From Sipunculus nudus (taxonomy: Eukaryota > Annelida > Sipuncula > Golfingiida > Sipunculidae): a stretch of DNA of 64,000 nt. Location: the NCBI GenBank assembly GCA_026874595.1, contig CM049316.1, forward strand, positions 52,341,676-52,405,675, given 5' to 3'. Positions within the stretch are counted from its first letter, which is position 1. Each line of letters opens with the position of its first letter. The notes beneath the pieces were generated by a model. It saw nothing but the letters and a program-made list of their open reading frames with translations, was not told the DNA's origin and made no database searches. The position numbers and the translations under genes are program-made. This document shows, in pieces, positions 1 through 11,290 of the stretch.

Positions 1-47
1 TATAAAGTCCGTTGAAGATCTGTAAGTTCTGCAATTATCGGAATTAT

Positions 48-76
48 CCCCCCCCCCCAAAAAAAAAAAAAAAAAA
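48..76. repeat. Poly-C / poly-A homopolymer run
   Basis: Eleven C are followed directly by eighteen A. This is simple sequence and no mobile-element end is recognisable beside it. Confidence 0.9.
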
Positions 77-783
77 CACTGACGAGAGAGTCACACTCTT
101 TCGTGTCCGCTGGTATTTTTCTCTCTGCCGGCTCAAAACAGCCCCTATTTAAGCTTTTTCACCCGAAGCCCAGAAACTTCCAAATTCACGAACACTCAAA
201 AGAACAACAATACACACGTGCCCATACCGCATGAACAGACCCGAAAATTCTAGACTACAACGAGCGCCGTGACCCTAAACGCCAGAGTTCTGCCAGTGCG
301 GTTCCCATAGCAGCGCACAGGGTTTGCGCTAACACGAATTAGAATGCCTAGCACATGCCAGGTTATGTAATATCCCAAGCATAACAAACAGATACATGTA
401 ACATTATTTATAAATCGGTTGATAGAAGGAAACAAAATAATGTCCAGATCATTTATTCTTAGCTATGAATTCCCCATTTTTACTGCTTGCTCCGGAGAAG
501 TTTTTATTTGCTGAGTTAATTATTCCTCTGTGAAGCAAGGTTTATCACGTAATTATCGACGTTTGTTGATTCGTTGATTTGAAACATTTTTTTAAAATAA
601 TTATTCTGAAGTTTATGAACAGAAAAAGGGCAGTTTTTCGTTTTAAAATGGCAAAGAATTCATTTTTTTAGGTATAAAGTGACTTAAATTCATATAACGT
701 ATCCAACAATGGACTGAATATAACTTTTTGAATATCAGAAGTTTACACTATAATATATGTATATGTATGTATGTGTCTACTAG
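77..783. other. Non-coding AT-rich DNA, no gene seen
   Basis: No long open frame with coding character, no RNA gene and no internal repeat were seen. A few (AT) stretches occur near 750-770. Confidence 0.6.
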
Positions 784-827
784 CCCCCCCCCCCCCCCCT
801 TGCAAAATCCTGGATCCACTCCTGCAG
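784..827. mobile_element. Fragment of hAT-like MITE (one terminus)
   Basis: A 16-base C run is followed by a sequence ending in CTGGATCCACTCCTG. Its reverse complement (CAGGAGTGGATCCAG) closely matches the terminus of the complete 69-bp element at 7605-7673 (CAGGGGCGAATCCAG). The other terminus and a target-site duplication are not evident, so this is called a fragment. Confidence 0.4.
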
Positions 828-1426
828 TATGTATTATATATGATTAAAATAAGCATTTCGTTTGCTCAGAGAAGTTACCGAAAGTTTGCTGTACATTACG
901 CGTGACATTAATGATTAGATAAATAGATATTAATAATATATCACTGCTACGCACAGTGGAATATCAAAGATCCAGCATATCGTATTATCTATACATCCCT
1001 CATTCAATTTTTGTGCAACAACTCATTCTTCAATATTCGAAAACTAGAAATAACTAAAGAAAGTTATTTTATAAGAAATCCTAATGGATTATCAATCAGG
1101 ATCGCGTGAACGTCCATGACAACCTGTATGAGCGTGCACACTGGAGTTGGAACCAGTCTACAGGTAAGTAAGGAGTTGCAACTGGGAGTACTTAAGACGG
1201 CTTTGTACGTCTGTCTCTATGCTTGGCTGAGGGCTATAATAGAGCAGAGTACCAGTCTAAAATCAAGATTGCGCCGATACGAACAAAGTTGTGCGACATT
1301 GTTTTGACCAGGCATGGTTTTGACCTTGCCTTGCCGGAATACTCTCGATGGCGCCGCCCCATGTACAATCGAGGCATGAAGCCAACGCATTTTGCCGATG
1401 TGTTCCAAATGTTCAAAGGCGTGTTC
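828..1426. other. Left flank of the satellite, no confident gene
   Basis: Unique sequence with a patch of higher GC from about 1200 to 1420. A + strand open frame of about 70 codons (from 1223, ATG or near-cognate start) runs into the satellite, and a CAGGTAAGTA donor-like string lies near 1171. No protein family is recognised, so neither is called a gene. Confidence 0.4.
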
Positions 1427-4400
1427 CTCCCGTGCTGTATAAAATTGTCATCCGGGATCAACCCGATATTTACAAAGCCCACCGTGCTGTATAAAACTGT
1501 AATCCATGATTAACCTGATATTAACAAATCTTCCGTGCTGTATAAAATTGTAATCCGGGATCAACCTGATATTTACAAAGCCCACCGTGCTGTATAAAAC
1601 TGTAATCCAGGATCAACCTGATATTTACAAACCTCCCCTGCTGTATAAAATTGTCATCCGGGATCAACCCGATATTTACAAAGCCCACCGTGCTGTATAA
1701 AACTGTAATCCATGATTAACCTGATATTATTAAACCTACCGTGCTGTATAAAACTGTGATCCAGGATCTAGGCGGCTCAGTATATACATCCGAAGATAGA
1801 TGCTAGCGAATTCTGTATAAACCAATATCCGGGATCAACCTGATATTTACAAAGCCAATTGTGCTGTATAAAACTATTATCCGGGATCTATCTGATAATT
1901 ACAAAGCCCACCGTGCTGTATAAAACTGTAATCCGGGATCAACCTGATATTTACAAAGCCCATCAAGCTGTAAAAACTGTAATCAAAGATCAACCTGATA
2001 TTTACAAAGCCCACTAAGATGTATAAAACTGTGATCCAGGATCAACCTGATATTTAAAAAACCCACCATGCTGTATAAAACTGTGATCCAGGATCAACCT
2101 GATATTTACAAAGCCCACTAAGATGTATAAAACTGTGATCCAGGATCAACCTGATATTTACAAAGCCCACTAAGATGTATAAAACTGTGATCCAGGATTA
2201 ACCTGATATTTAAAAAGCCCACCATGCTGTATAAAACTGTGATCCAGGATCAACCTGATATTTACAAAGCCCACCAAGCTGTAAAAAACTGTAATCCAGG
2301 ATCAACCTTATATTTACAAACCTCCCGTGCTGTATAAAATTGTCATCCGGGATCAACCCGATATTTACAAAGCCCACCGTGCTGTATAAAACTGTAATCC
2401 ATGATTAACCTGATATTAACAAACCAACCGTGCTGTATAAAATTGTAATCCGGGATCAACCTGATATTTACAAAGCCCACCGTGCTGTATAAAACTGTAA
2501 TCCAGGATCAACCTGATATTTAAAAAGCCCACCATGCTGTATAAAACTGTAATCAAGTATCAACCTTATATTTACAAACCTACCGTGCTGTATAAAATTG
2601 TCATCCGGGATCAACCCGATATTTACAAAGCCCACCGTGCTGTATAAAACTGTAATACATGATCAACCTGATATTTAAAAAGCCCACCATGTTGTATAAA
2701 ACTGTAATCAATGATCAACCTTATATTTACAAACCTACCGTGCTGTATAAAATTGTCATCAGGGATCAACCCGATATTTACAAAGCCCACCGTGCTGTAT
2801 AAAACTGTAATCCATGATTAACCTGATATTAACAAACCTACCGTGCTGTATAAAATTGTAATCCGGGATCAACCTGATATTTACAAAGCCCACCGTGCTG
2901 TATAAAACTGTAATCCAGGATCAACCTGATATTTAAAAAGCCCAACATGCTGTATACAACTGTAATCAAGGATCAACCTTATATTTACAAACCTACCGTG
3001 CTGTAAAAAATTGTCATCCGGGATCAACCCGATATTTACAAAGCCCACCGTGCTGTATAAAACTGTAATCCATGATTAACCTGATATTAACAAACCTACC
3101 GTGCTGTATAAAATTGTAATCCGGGATCAACCTGATATTTACAAAGCCCACCGTGCTGTATAAAACTGTAATCCAGGATCAACCTGATGTTTACAAACCT
3201 CCCGTGTTGTATAAAATTGTCATCCGGGATCAACCCGATATTTACAAAGCCCACCGTGCTGTATAAAACTGTAATCCATTATTAACCTGATATTTACAAA
3301 CCTCCCGTGCTGTATAAAATTGTAATCCGGGATCAACCTGATATTTACAAAGCCCACCAAGCTGTAAAAAACTGTAATCCAGGATCAACCTTATATTTAC
3401 AAACCTCCCGTGCTGTATAAAATTGTCATCCGGGATCAACCCGATATTTACAAAGCCCACTGTGCTGTATAAAACTGTAATCCATGATTAACCTGATATT
3501 AACAAACCTACCGTGCTGTATAAAATTGTAATCCAGGATCAACCTGATATTTACAAACCTCCCGTGCTGTATAAAATTGTCATCCGGGATCAACCCGATA
3601 TTTACAAAGCCCACCGTGCTGTATAAAACTGTAATCCATGATTAACCTGATATTAACAAATCTTCCGTGCTGTATAAAATTGTAATCCGGGATCAACCTG
3701 ATATTTACAAAGCCCACCGTGCTGTATAAAACTGTAATCCAGGATCAACCTGATATTTACAAACCTCCCCTGCTGTATAAAATTGTCATCCGGGATCAAC
3801 CCGATATTTACAAAGCCCACCGTGCTGTATAAAACTGTAATCCATGATTAACCTGATATTATTAAACCTACCGTGCTGTAAAAAATTGTAATCCGGGATC
3901 AACCTGATATTTACAAAGCCCACCGTGCTGTATAAAACTGTCATCCATGATTAACCTGATATTAACAAACCTACCGTGCTGTATAAAATTGTAATCCGGG
4001 ATCAACCTGATATTTACAAAGCCCACCGTGCTGTATAAAACTGTAATCCAGGATCAACCTGATATTTACAAACCTCCCGTGCTGTATAAAATTGTCATCC
4101 GGGATCAACCCGATATTTACAAAGCCCACCGTGCTGTATAAAACTGTAATCCATGAGTAACCTGATATTAACAAACCTACCGTGCTGTATAAAATTGTAA
4201 TCCGGGATCAACCTGATATTTTCAAAGCCCACCAAGCTGTAAAAAACTGTATTCCAGGATCAACCTTATATTTACAAACCTCCCGTGCTGTATAAAATTG
4301 TCATCCGGGATCAACCCGATATTTACAAAGCCCACCGTGCTGTATAAAACTGTAATCCGGGATTAACCTGATATAAACAAACCTACCGTGCTGTATAAAA

Positions 4401-5547
4401 TTGTAATCCGGGATCAACCTGATATTTTCAAAGCCCACCGTGCTGTATAAAACTGTAATCCAGGATCAACCTGATATTTACAAACCTCCCGTGCTGTATA
4501 AAATTGTCATCCGGGATCAACCTGAAATTTACAAAGCCCACCGTGCTGTATAAAACTGTAATCCAGGATCAACCTGATATTTACAAACCTCCCGTGCTGT
4601 ATAAAATTGTAATCCGGGATCAACCTGATATTTACAAAGCCCACCAAGCTGTAAAAAAATGTAATCAAGGATCAACCTGATATTTACAAAGCCCACCAAG
4701 CTGTAAAAAACTGTAATCCAGGATCAACCTTATATTTACAAACCTCCCGTGCTGTATAAAATTGTCATCCGGGATCAACCCGATATTTACAAAGCCCACC
4801 GTGCTGTATAAAACTGTAATCCATGATTAACCTGATATTAACAAACCTACCGTGCTGTATAAAATTGTAATCCGGGATCAACCTGATATTTACAAAGCCC
4901 ACCGTGCTGTATAAAACTGTAATCCAGGATCAACCTGATATTTACAAACCTCCCGTGCTGTATAAAATTGTAATCCGGGATCAACCTGATATATACAAAG
5001 CCCACCAAGCTGTAAACAACTGTAATCCAGGATCAACCTTATATTTACAAACCTACCGTGCTGTATAAAATTGTCATCCGGGATCAACCCGATATTTACA
5101 AAGCCAACCGTGCTGTATAAAACTGTAATCCGGGATCAACATGATATTTACAAAGCCCACCAAGCTGTATCGAACTGTAATCCGGGATCAACCTGATATT
5201 TACAAAGCCCACCGTGCTGTATAAAACTGTAATCCAGGATTAACCTGATATTTACAAACCTCCCGTGCTGTATAAAATTGTAATCCGGGATCAACCTGAT
5301 ATTTACAAAGCCCACCAAGCTGTAAAAACTGTAATCAAGGATCAACTTGATATTTACAATTCCACCATGCTGTATACAAATGTTATCCGGGATCAACCCG
5401 ATATTTACAAAGCCCACCGTGCTGTATAAAACTGTAATCCGGGATCAACCTGATATTTACAAAGCCCACCAAGCTGTATCGAACTGTAATCCGGGATCAA
5501 CCTGATATTTACAAAGCCCACCGTGCTGTATAAAATTATAATCCGGG
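1427..5547. repeat. Satellite array, ~80 copies of a 51/52-bp unit
   Basis: Unit core: GTGCTGTATAAAACTGTAAT, then CC(A/G)GGATCAACCTGATATTTACA and a variable 'aagcccacc' or 'aacctaccg' tail. Unit types of 51 and 52 bp alternate. The subtype carrying TTGTCATCC occurs at 1445, 1651, 2340, 2598, 2753, 3011, 3217, 3423, 3577, 3783, 4092, 4298, 4504, 4762 and 5071. Apart from the 689-bp step over the interruption, spacings are 154-155, 206, 258 or 309 bp, that is 3, 4, 5 or 6 units, with 206 commonest. This indicates higher-order (mostly tetrameric) amplification. Reverse-strand open frames inside it are by-products of the 51-bp (17-codon) periodicity. Confidence 0.95.
1767..1828. other. Interruption of the satellite
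   Basis: About 60 bp that does not match the satellite unit (GGCGGCTCAGTATATACATC and following) breaks the array, which resumes at 'ctgtataaaccaatatccggg'. It may be a decayed unit plus a small insertion. No direct repeat marks its edges. Confidence 0.6.
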
Positions 5548-6479
5548 TCTACTTTATCATGACCGAATCGCCCACATGAGAAACCATTCAGTCGCAGATC
5601 ATTTCTTTGAAGAAATTTTTAAAAAATGACTAAATAATGGTGGAATACAAAAACCACACATTTCTTCGATCACTATGTATAATTTCTGTGAGCACTGGTT
5701 AGCATAGCCGTATTTAATCTATGTGTAATCATTTAACGGTTCGGGCACCAGCTAATGCACGTTTATATTCTATAGTCAGCAATATTCTGGGCTGGGCAGA
5801 CCTGACACTTAGTCATCTTCATGAGGTATGGTCCATTGTATAAACCTTATGTATCCGGTACTATCTAAATATACCTTTTTGCAGACAATTTGTATGAACC
5901 TTATATGTAGACTCTTGATATACCTTTTGGTAGACAGTTTCACTTCGTGTGGAGTTTAAAAAAGGATATCAGGCGAGGAAAATTATTTCATAGTTTTGTG
6001 AAGTGATTGAGAATCCTGATATCTATAAATGTATCGAAATGTTGTGCGTATTAAAAATGTCATTATGTGACAGGCATTATGAATTTCCCTCTGCAAGTTT
6101 CCAGGAATTATAAGGTTTTTCAATATCCTCCATTGATTCCTGAAATGAAATATAATTTCTACAAGGAAAAACACTAGAGCCCGACCTTCAACCGGTCCAC
6201 CAACAACATATTAGGTTATAATGATTTGGAGTTTAAGACTCCTCCAAGAGTTAATGAAGAACATACCTTTTATGACCTTCACTGGTATACCGTAAGCATG
6301 TTTTGATATTTGGAATTAATGAAATCTTATGATTATTTGTCATAATCTGTGACTACGTATTGAGAATGGCAATATTATGATTTTTGTTGTTGATTAAATG
6401 TTGTTTTATTGGTTTGATTTGTTTATACTATATTGTTTGTAACTGGCAGTCCCTCCATTTTACACATAAAGGCATCCTG

Positions 6480-6481
<2 letters not shown>
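5548..6481. other. Unique AT-rich DNA, no gene seen
   Basis: The satellite stops abruptly at 5547. After it come short decayed direct repeats ('tgtata/gaaccttat' near 5835, 5890, 5910) but no recognised element or protein. The longest open frames are about 60 codons and low in complexity. Confidence 0.5.

Positions 6482-6526
<45 letters not shown>
6482..6526. repeat. (GA)n microsatellite
   Basis: About 20 GA repeats with a single GC interruption near 6517. Confidence 0.95.
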
Positions 6527-7599
6527 CCCAAGAAACCCATGGTACATGTATATGGTTATACTCAGCATAGCTTATACGATGGTATAAACAGGAAAACATA
6601 TAGACATTTAAGTACTTTAATTACAAGAGCTTGGAGAACCCAGGTCACAGTGACATGCATTCAGGTTTCCGAGGAAATACTTCCACTATACCTATCTGGT
6701 TGTCAGGTTTCGTGCTTGGATTTTTATAGTGCAATTTAACTCAATAGGAAAATTATAATAAAACAAATTATACTAATAGTCACAAACTATTCGGATCACG
6801 TTTTAAATAAAATATTAAGTGATATTATATTATTACTACAGATATACCTGTTTTCTATACCTTTTTATATAATTAGCATATAATTTTGACGGTCAAAGAG
6901 GCTTCTGTTGCATGTTTTACAAATTTAAAGTAAACATTTGATCTCTAAAAATGGTTTATTCTTTATGTGTTAAACATGATATTTATACAAGTTCAGCTTT
7001 TAATCCATAATAATCTGTATATAAATAACCTTCACGAAAAGTTATCGTTAAAGAACGGGACGTTCTCGTGCTGTTAATGTCTTATCACATGAAACAAGTC
7101 ATGGCGAGAAGTGCAAGTGAACATCTTTCCACAAGAGTGAACTGAATTGAACAAGTGTTTCTAACTCCCCATTATTTGAAAGTAATTGCACAGTACAAGA
7201 AAATATTCCCACCTTTAGTGTAATGTCTCCGGCTGCTGTTCAGAGTTTCTATTGAAAACCTTTCGTAATCGATTATAGCGTTTGTTGTAATTCTTTCTAA
7301 ACTGAGTTATGAAAAACTAACTGCAACATGTTTTTGAAACCCAAACATTCGTGACGGTTAAGAGCCTGGGTTAGTTACGCGAAGTCGACAAAAAACAAGT
7401 TTATGTCGATTTGCAAATACTACTATTGAAGGAATACCAAAAAAATGACTGCACTATATGTCTGATCTTGTATACGGGCAGGTAAAGACTTTTGAATCTT
7501 CAAACAAAAGCTGGCTATGCATCTTCTCTGGATTGCTTAGTTCTTGAACATTTAAGCTGCACCAAAGCTCAGAACCATATAGACATCTTAATAAAATTA
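6527..7599. other. Unique AT-rich DNA, no gene seen
   Basis: No recognised protein, RNA or repeat family. Open frames are short and rich in codons for K, N, I and F. Confidence 0.5.
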
Positions 7600-7604
7600 T
7601 TGAT

Positions 7605-7673
7605 CAGGGGCGAATCCAGGATATAGGAAAAGAAGGGTTTAGACCCCCTGGACCCCCTCTGGATCCGCTTCTG
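7605..7673. mobile_element. 69-bp hAT-like MITE with TTGAT target duplication
   Basis: The left terminus CAGGGGCGAATCCAGG is inverted at the right, whose reverse complement is CAGAAGCGGATCCAGA. Both ends start with CAG, as in hAT-type termini. The flanks carry the direct repeat TTGAT (7600-7604 and 7674-7678). The classic hAT duplication is 8 bp, so the superfamily assignment is tentative. The interior is only about 35 bp, so it cannot encode anything. Confidence 0.6.
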
Positions 7674-7678
7674 TTGAT

Positions 7679-8549
7679 GTGTAAAGGCGGCTTATACTGT
7701 CAGCGGATTATAAACCATTAAGACCCTGTGATACAGCGGATATAAAATTCATTTAGACCCATCACTCTCACAGATCAAGGTATTTCATGCACCTGTGTTG
7801 CACTAACTTCATATTTTTTCTTTAATTATGGCTCCTTTGTTCTCCAATAAAAACTCATCTAAAAGAGCATTTAAAAGTAATATGAAACCGAGGGAATAGT
7901 ATTGTTCCCCGTCTTACTGACTGCATTATTGGAATGAAGGACAGACTTCTCAGTCAGAAAGGTTCAGCAATATGTTTATATACACGTTAATAATAGTTCT
8001 CGAAAGTGGGCCATTAAAATTAAAAAAAAAATCATTCATATTTACAAACAAACCGCAGTGTCAGCCTTGCTGCTGTCAGTATAACAGAAAAATAGTTTTG
8101 ACTGGCTTTCTCAGGCAAACACATTCTATAACACAAAGGGTCAAGTACCCAAAAGCTAGAACTCTTTTATTTCATACAGGAAACTTTTTGATATCTCAAA
8201 GTTGATTACCGTTGCAAAAACCTCTAGATAATTTGTAACAGAATAAAGGGACTTCAGGGATAAATTTTCTATAAAATTTTCTGAAAATAGATGGTATATT
8301 GTGATTTTTTATCATTAATGGTTTTATCGGTGTATTTATTATAGGTCCTAAATTACAGTAATGTTAAAATGGAATGCTTTGTATAGATGTTGGCTGAGAA
8401 ATATTTATGTAAAACGAAAGGAATATAACGCTAAATTGTATATAAATTATAAAATATTACAACCTTCATAAAATCACTCAGAGTGGGAACAATATTAATT
8501 TTTCTATACATTACAGAGTATAGAACAGTCTTGATTTCAAGAATATAAC
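7679..8549. other. Unique AT-rich DNA, no gene seen
   Basis: No coding or RNA signal. Several A- and T-runs. Confidence 0.5.
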
Positions 8550-9734
8550 ATGTGGCACATGGGCCATTACGCTCAGCTGAATTTGACAGGGTCCTTATTT
8601 CTTTAATTAATATTTTATATCGTCTGTGAGAATAGCCTATTGCCAAGGTTACTGTTGTAAAACGGACAGGAAATGAAAAAAAAAGCTCAGGATTCATAGA
8701 AGACTTGCTAAGGACTCCCTGGATTTTAAATAGAAGGTTCCAAGGAAAATGGATACAATTTGTACCCTGTCTGTCTGGGTGCTCAGAATCATGTTTCTGG
8801 TCCATTGTTCGCAGAATATAGGTCACCATGACCTAACTTCAGGTTTCAAAAGATATTTGCCTAGAACCTCCCTCGATGATGCGTTAAAAGAGTCTAGGCC
8901 TAATGTATACAATTTGTACCCATCTGACGTTTAGGATGCTCATACGACATTTTTTTCCTGTAGATTGCAGACTATGGGTCACTCTTAAATTATTTCAGGT
9001 TCCCAAGGACATTTGCCTGGGACCTCCCTGAATGTTATGTTAGAAGATTCTAGGCCTAATGGATACAATTTGTTCCCAGTCTGTCTGGATGCTCAATATC
9101 ATGTTTTCGGTCCATAGCCTTGGTTGCAAAATATGGGTCGCCATGACCTAATTTCAAGGCGTTATGCCTAGAACATCCCAGGGTATTGGTTAGAAGATTC
9201 TGGGCTTAACAGATACGATTTGTGCCCATCTGTTTTTCTGGGTCCTCAAAATCATGTTTTCGGCCTGTTAGTCACAAATTATAGGTCAACATGCCCTTAT
9301 TTCAGGTTTCAAGGAAATTTGCCTAGAATCTCCCTGGATGTTGCGTTAGCAGATTCTAGGCCTAATAGATAAAAGTTGTGCCCATCTGACATTCAGGGTG
9401 CTCATATGAAATCTTTTTCCTATAGGTCGCAGAATATAGGTCACGGTGACCTAATATCAGGTTTCCAAGGACATTTGCCTAGGACCTCCCTGAATCTAAC
9501 GTTACAGGATTCTAGGCCTAATGAAAACACTTTGTGCCCCGTCTGACTGTCTGGGTGCTCAAAATCATGTTTTTGGCCCATAGGTCACCTAATTTAAGAT
9601 TTTCATGAAGATTTGCTAAGGACCTCTTTGGGTCTAACAGTTACGATTTGTGCCTTGTTAACGGACGGACGGCTAGACGGACGACGGACAAAGAGTGCTC
9701 ACTATAACTCAGATTACTTATAGTCAGCTGAGCT
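8550..9734 (-). mobile_element. Family A rolling-circle-like element (complete, non-autonomous)
   Basis: Read on the minus strand it starts with a terminal hairpin at 9734-9706 (AGCTCAGCTGACT, a short loop, then its inverted partner). This is followed by a (GTCCG)n-rich tract and GTTAAC, then about five tandem units of ~155 bp recognisable by 'tctaggcctaatgg' near 8892, 9049, 9202, 9356 and 9511. It ends with an inverted copy of the terminus (CAGCTGAGCG, 8580-8571) and a short hairpin TGGCCCATGTGCCA (8566-8553). No protein is encoded. The layout matches non-autonomous Helentron-type elements; that assignment is inferred. Confidence 0.6.
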
Positions 9735-10214
9735 AAAACTGGTCTTGGGGTCCAGAGAGAGTCATAAGACCTTACCTTAAAAGATAAAATCAGATTTAGC
9801 AAAAATTACAATGTTCTTTTTTACAAAAGCCCAATCCTGCAAACAGATATATTGAATGATGTGTACATTTTCAACATGTTTTCTTCTCTACACATACTCT
9901 TGTTTAAACTTACAAAAATGATTAACCATAATTTTATTCCATCACATGTAAAACTGAGAATAATCAACAAAATGATCAAACCAAATCAATACTTAGTGTG
10001 AAGGAAAACTAACCAGCTCGTGACATGAATACACGATCATCCAGGGCCCCAAACACCAGTTTCGTAATATCAAGGAAAAAATAATAAAAATGATTTACTT
10101 ATACTCAATAGAATGTCCGTAGACCTTTATAGATATGATGATTAGAGAAATTTACAATTTGATCAGACCCTAGTAAAACAACAGTACTGAAGAAAAGCCA
10201 AACACTTTGTGACC
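9735..10214. other. Unique AT-rich DNA, no gene seen
   Basis: Nothing recognised. Confidence 0.5.
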
Positions 10215-10440
10215 AGCGGCTTCTGATGTCTTGGGGTATAGCACAGAACTCAAAGCCTGAAGGTCGAGAGTTCGAATCTACCGAATCTGCCGAAGCGGTG
10301 AAATTTTTCAGGGTCGAGCCGCATCCAGGTAAGCGCTCCGCAGACTTAATGGGAAGGCCGTGCCCCAAGGCCGTTTTTCACTTTCAAACAAGGATTCCTC
10401 GTTGTTATGACGGTTATGTGTCCTATTGCCCTGTCTCGTA
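10215..10440 (+). mobile_element. tRNA-derived SINE candidate
   Basis: The head has pol III promoter-like boxes: an A-box-like TAGCACAGAAC at 10239-10249 and a B-box-like AGTTCGAATCT at 10269-10279, spaced as in a tRNA. It is followed by a non-tRNA body ('aagcgctccgcagacttaatggg', 'aaggccgtgccccaaggccg'). It does not fold as an intact tRNA because the acceptor and anticodon arms are not convincing. No clear A-rich tail or flanking duplication was found, so the limits are approximate. Confidence 0.45.
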
Positions 10441-10770
10441 GTTCCAAACCGTAACGGAAATCTGCGCATAAAGACACACCTAGTTACGCTAGCAATACAA
10501 AATGGAGGCGGTTACCTCCAACAAAAAAAAACTAAAAATATATTGTAAGATGATGCAAATACTATCATTTTTTTTTAATTTGTACACCATGTTTCATATA
10601 GGCCCGTACTACACAAAGACGCACATAATATCCCCATCAAAAGGAAGTAAAATAAGATGCCAATCCAGGCATATTTGTTTTTTTTTTTTTGTCTCGAAAG
10701 AAGAGTCCAGAATGTGTTTATGTCTATTTTAGTCTGCGCTTCTACTTCATTAGAAAACCCTCTTTCCTGT
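10441..10770. other. Non-coding spacer with T-run
   Basis: Contains a T homopolymer (10678-10690) and otherwise nothing recognised. It forms the outer flank of the Gypsy LTR at 10771. Confidence 0.5.
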
Positions 10771-11290
10771 TGTAACCGGTCTCGATTAAGTATTAACAAG
10801 ACTGCACACTGGTAGTGGTATACACGTTTTATTCCAATGTTCTTGTACATAATTGAAGCTCAAAACTACTGAAGAGCTTAGTCAAAGTAAAGTAAAGATA
10901 AGGTTAGGGTGGCTGGTTACTGAATGGTTAACACCTGGCACCCTGCTCAAATAAACAAAAGAAAACGATAAATAGCCAACCCGGTTATACAATAGTACAT
11001 GGTTCAGTATTATGATTCACTAACAAGATTACTGATAATTTTACAATACTATTTATATTGTATCTATTGTTTACATGACAAGTCAAGACATTTCCCTGGT
11101 TATAATAGACAAATATTTAATAAACGGTAATCCTGATTCCATTTAAGAGATATTATCGATAATATAATATTACTTGTAAATTAGTACGCGCTACATTATA
11201 GAAATATTAAAATGGTCATAGACTTCTTTAGATGATCCAGTGAGCGATAACATCAGAACAAATGCACAACAGCTTGCGCCATCTATCGGC
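10771..11290 (-). repeat. 3' LTR of the Gypsy element
   Basis: Begins TGTAACCGGTCTCGATTAAG on the + strand and aligns almost throughout with 23763-24262, for example the shared 'ggttcagtattatgattcac' and 'gacaagtcaagacattt'. It differs from that copy by many scattered substitutions and a ~20-bp indel near 10955. Similarity fades after 'gcacaacag' near 11275, so the inner edge is uncertain by some tens of bases. Confidence 0.75.

Noticed and set aside
1116-1513. Possible exon with GTAAGT donor near 1171
   Set aside because: Overlapping frames on both strands with no family resemblance, and the longest runs into satellite DNA.
3242-5417. Reverse-strand open frames with repeated 'FVNIRLILDYSFIQHG' peptides
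   Set aside because: They are the satellite read in a frame kept open by 51-bp units. The 52-bp units shift it, and no start, splice or codon signal supports translation.
1427-5547. CRISPR-like array
   Set aside because: Units are contiguous tandem copies with no unique spacers, and the DNA is clearly eukaryotic.
10239-10279. Functional tRNA gene
   Set aside because: Box-like motifs exist but no cloverleaf with intact acceptor and anticodon stems can be drawn; better explained as a SINE head.
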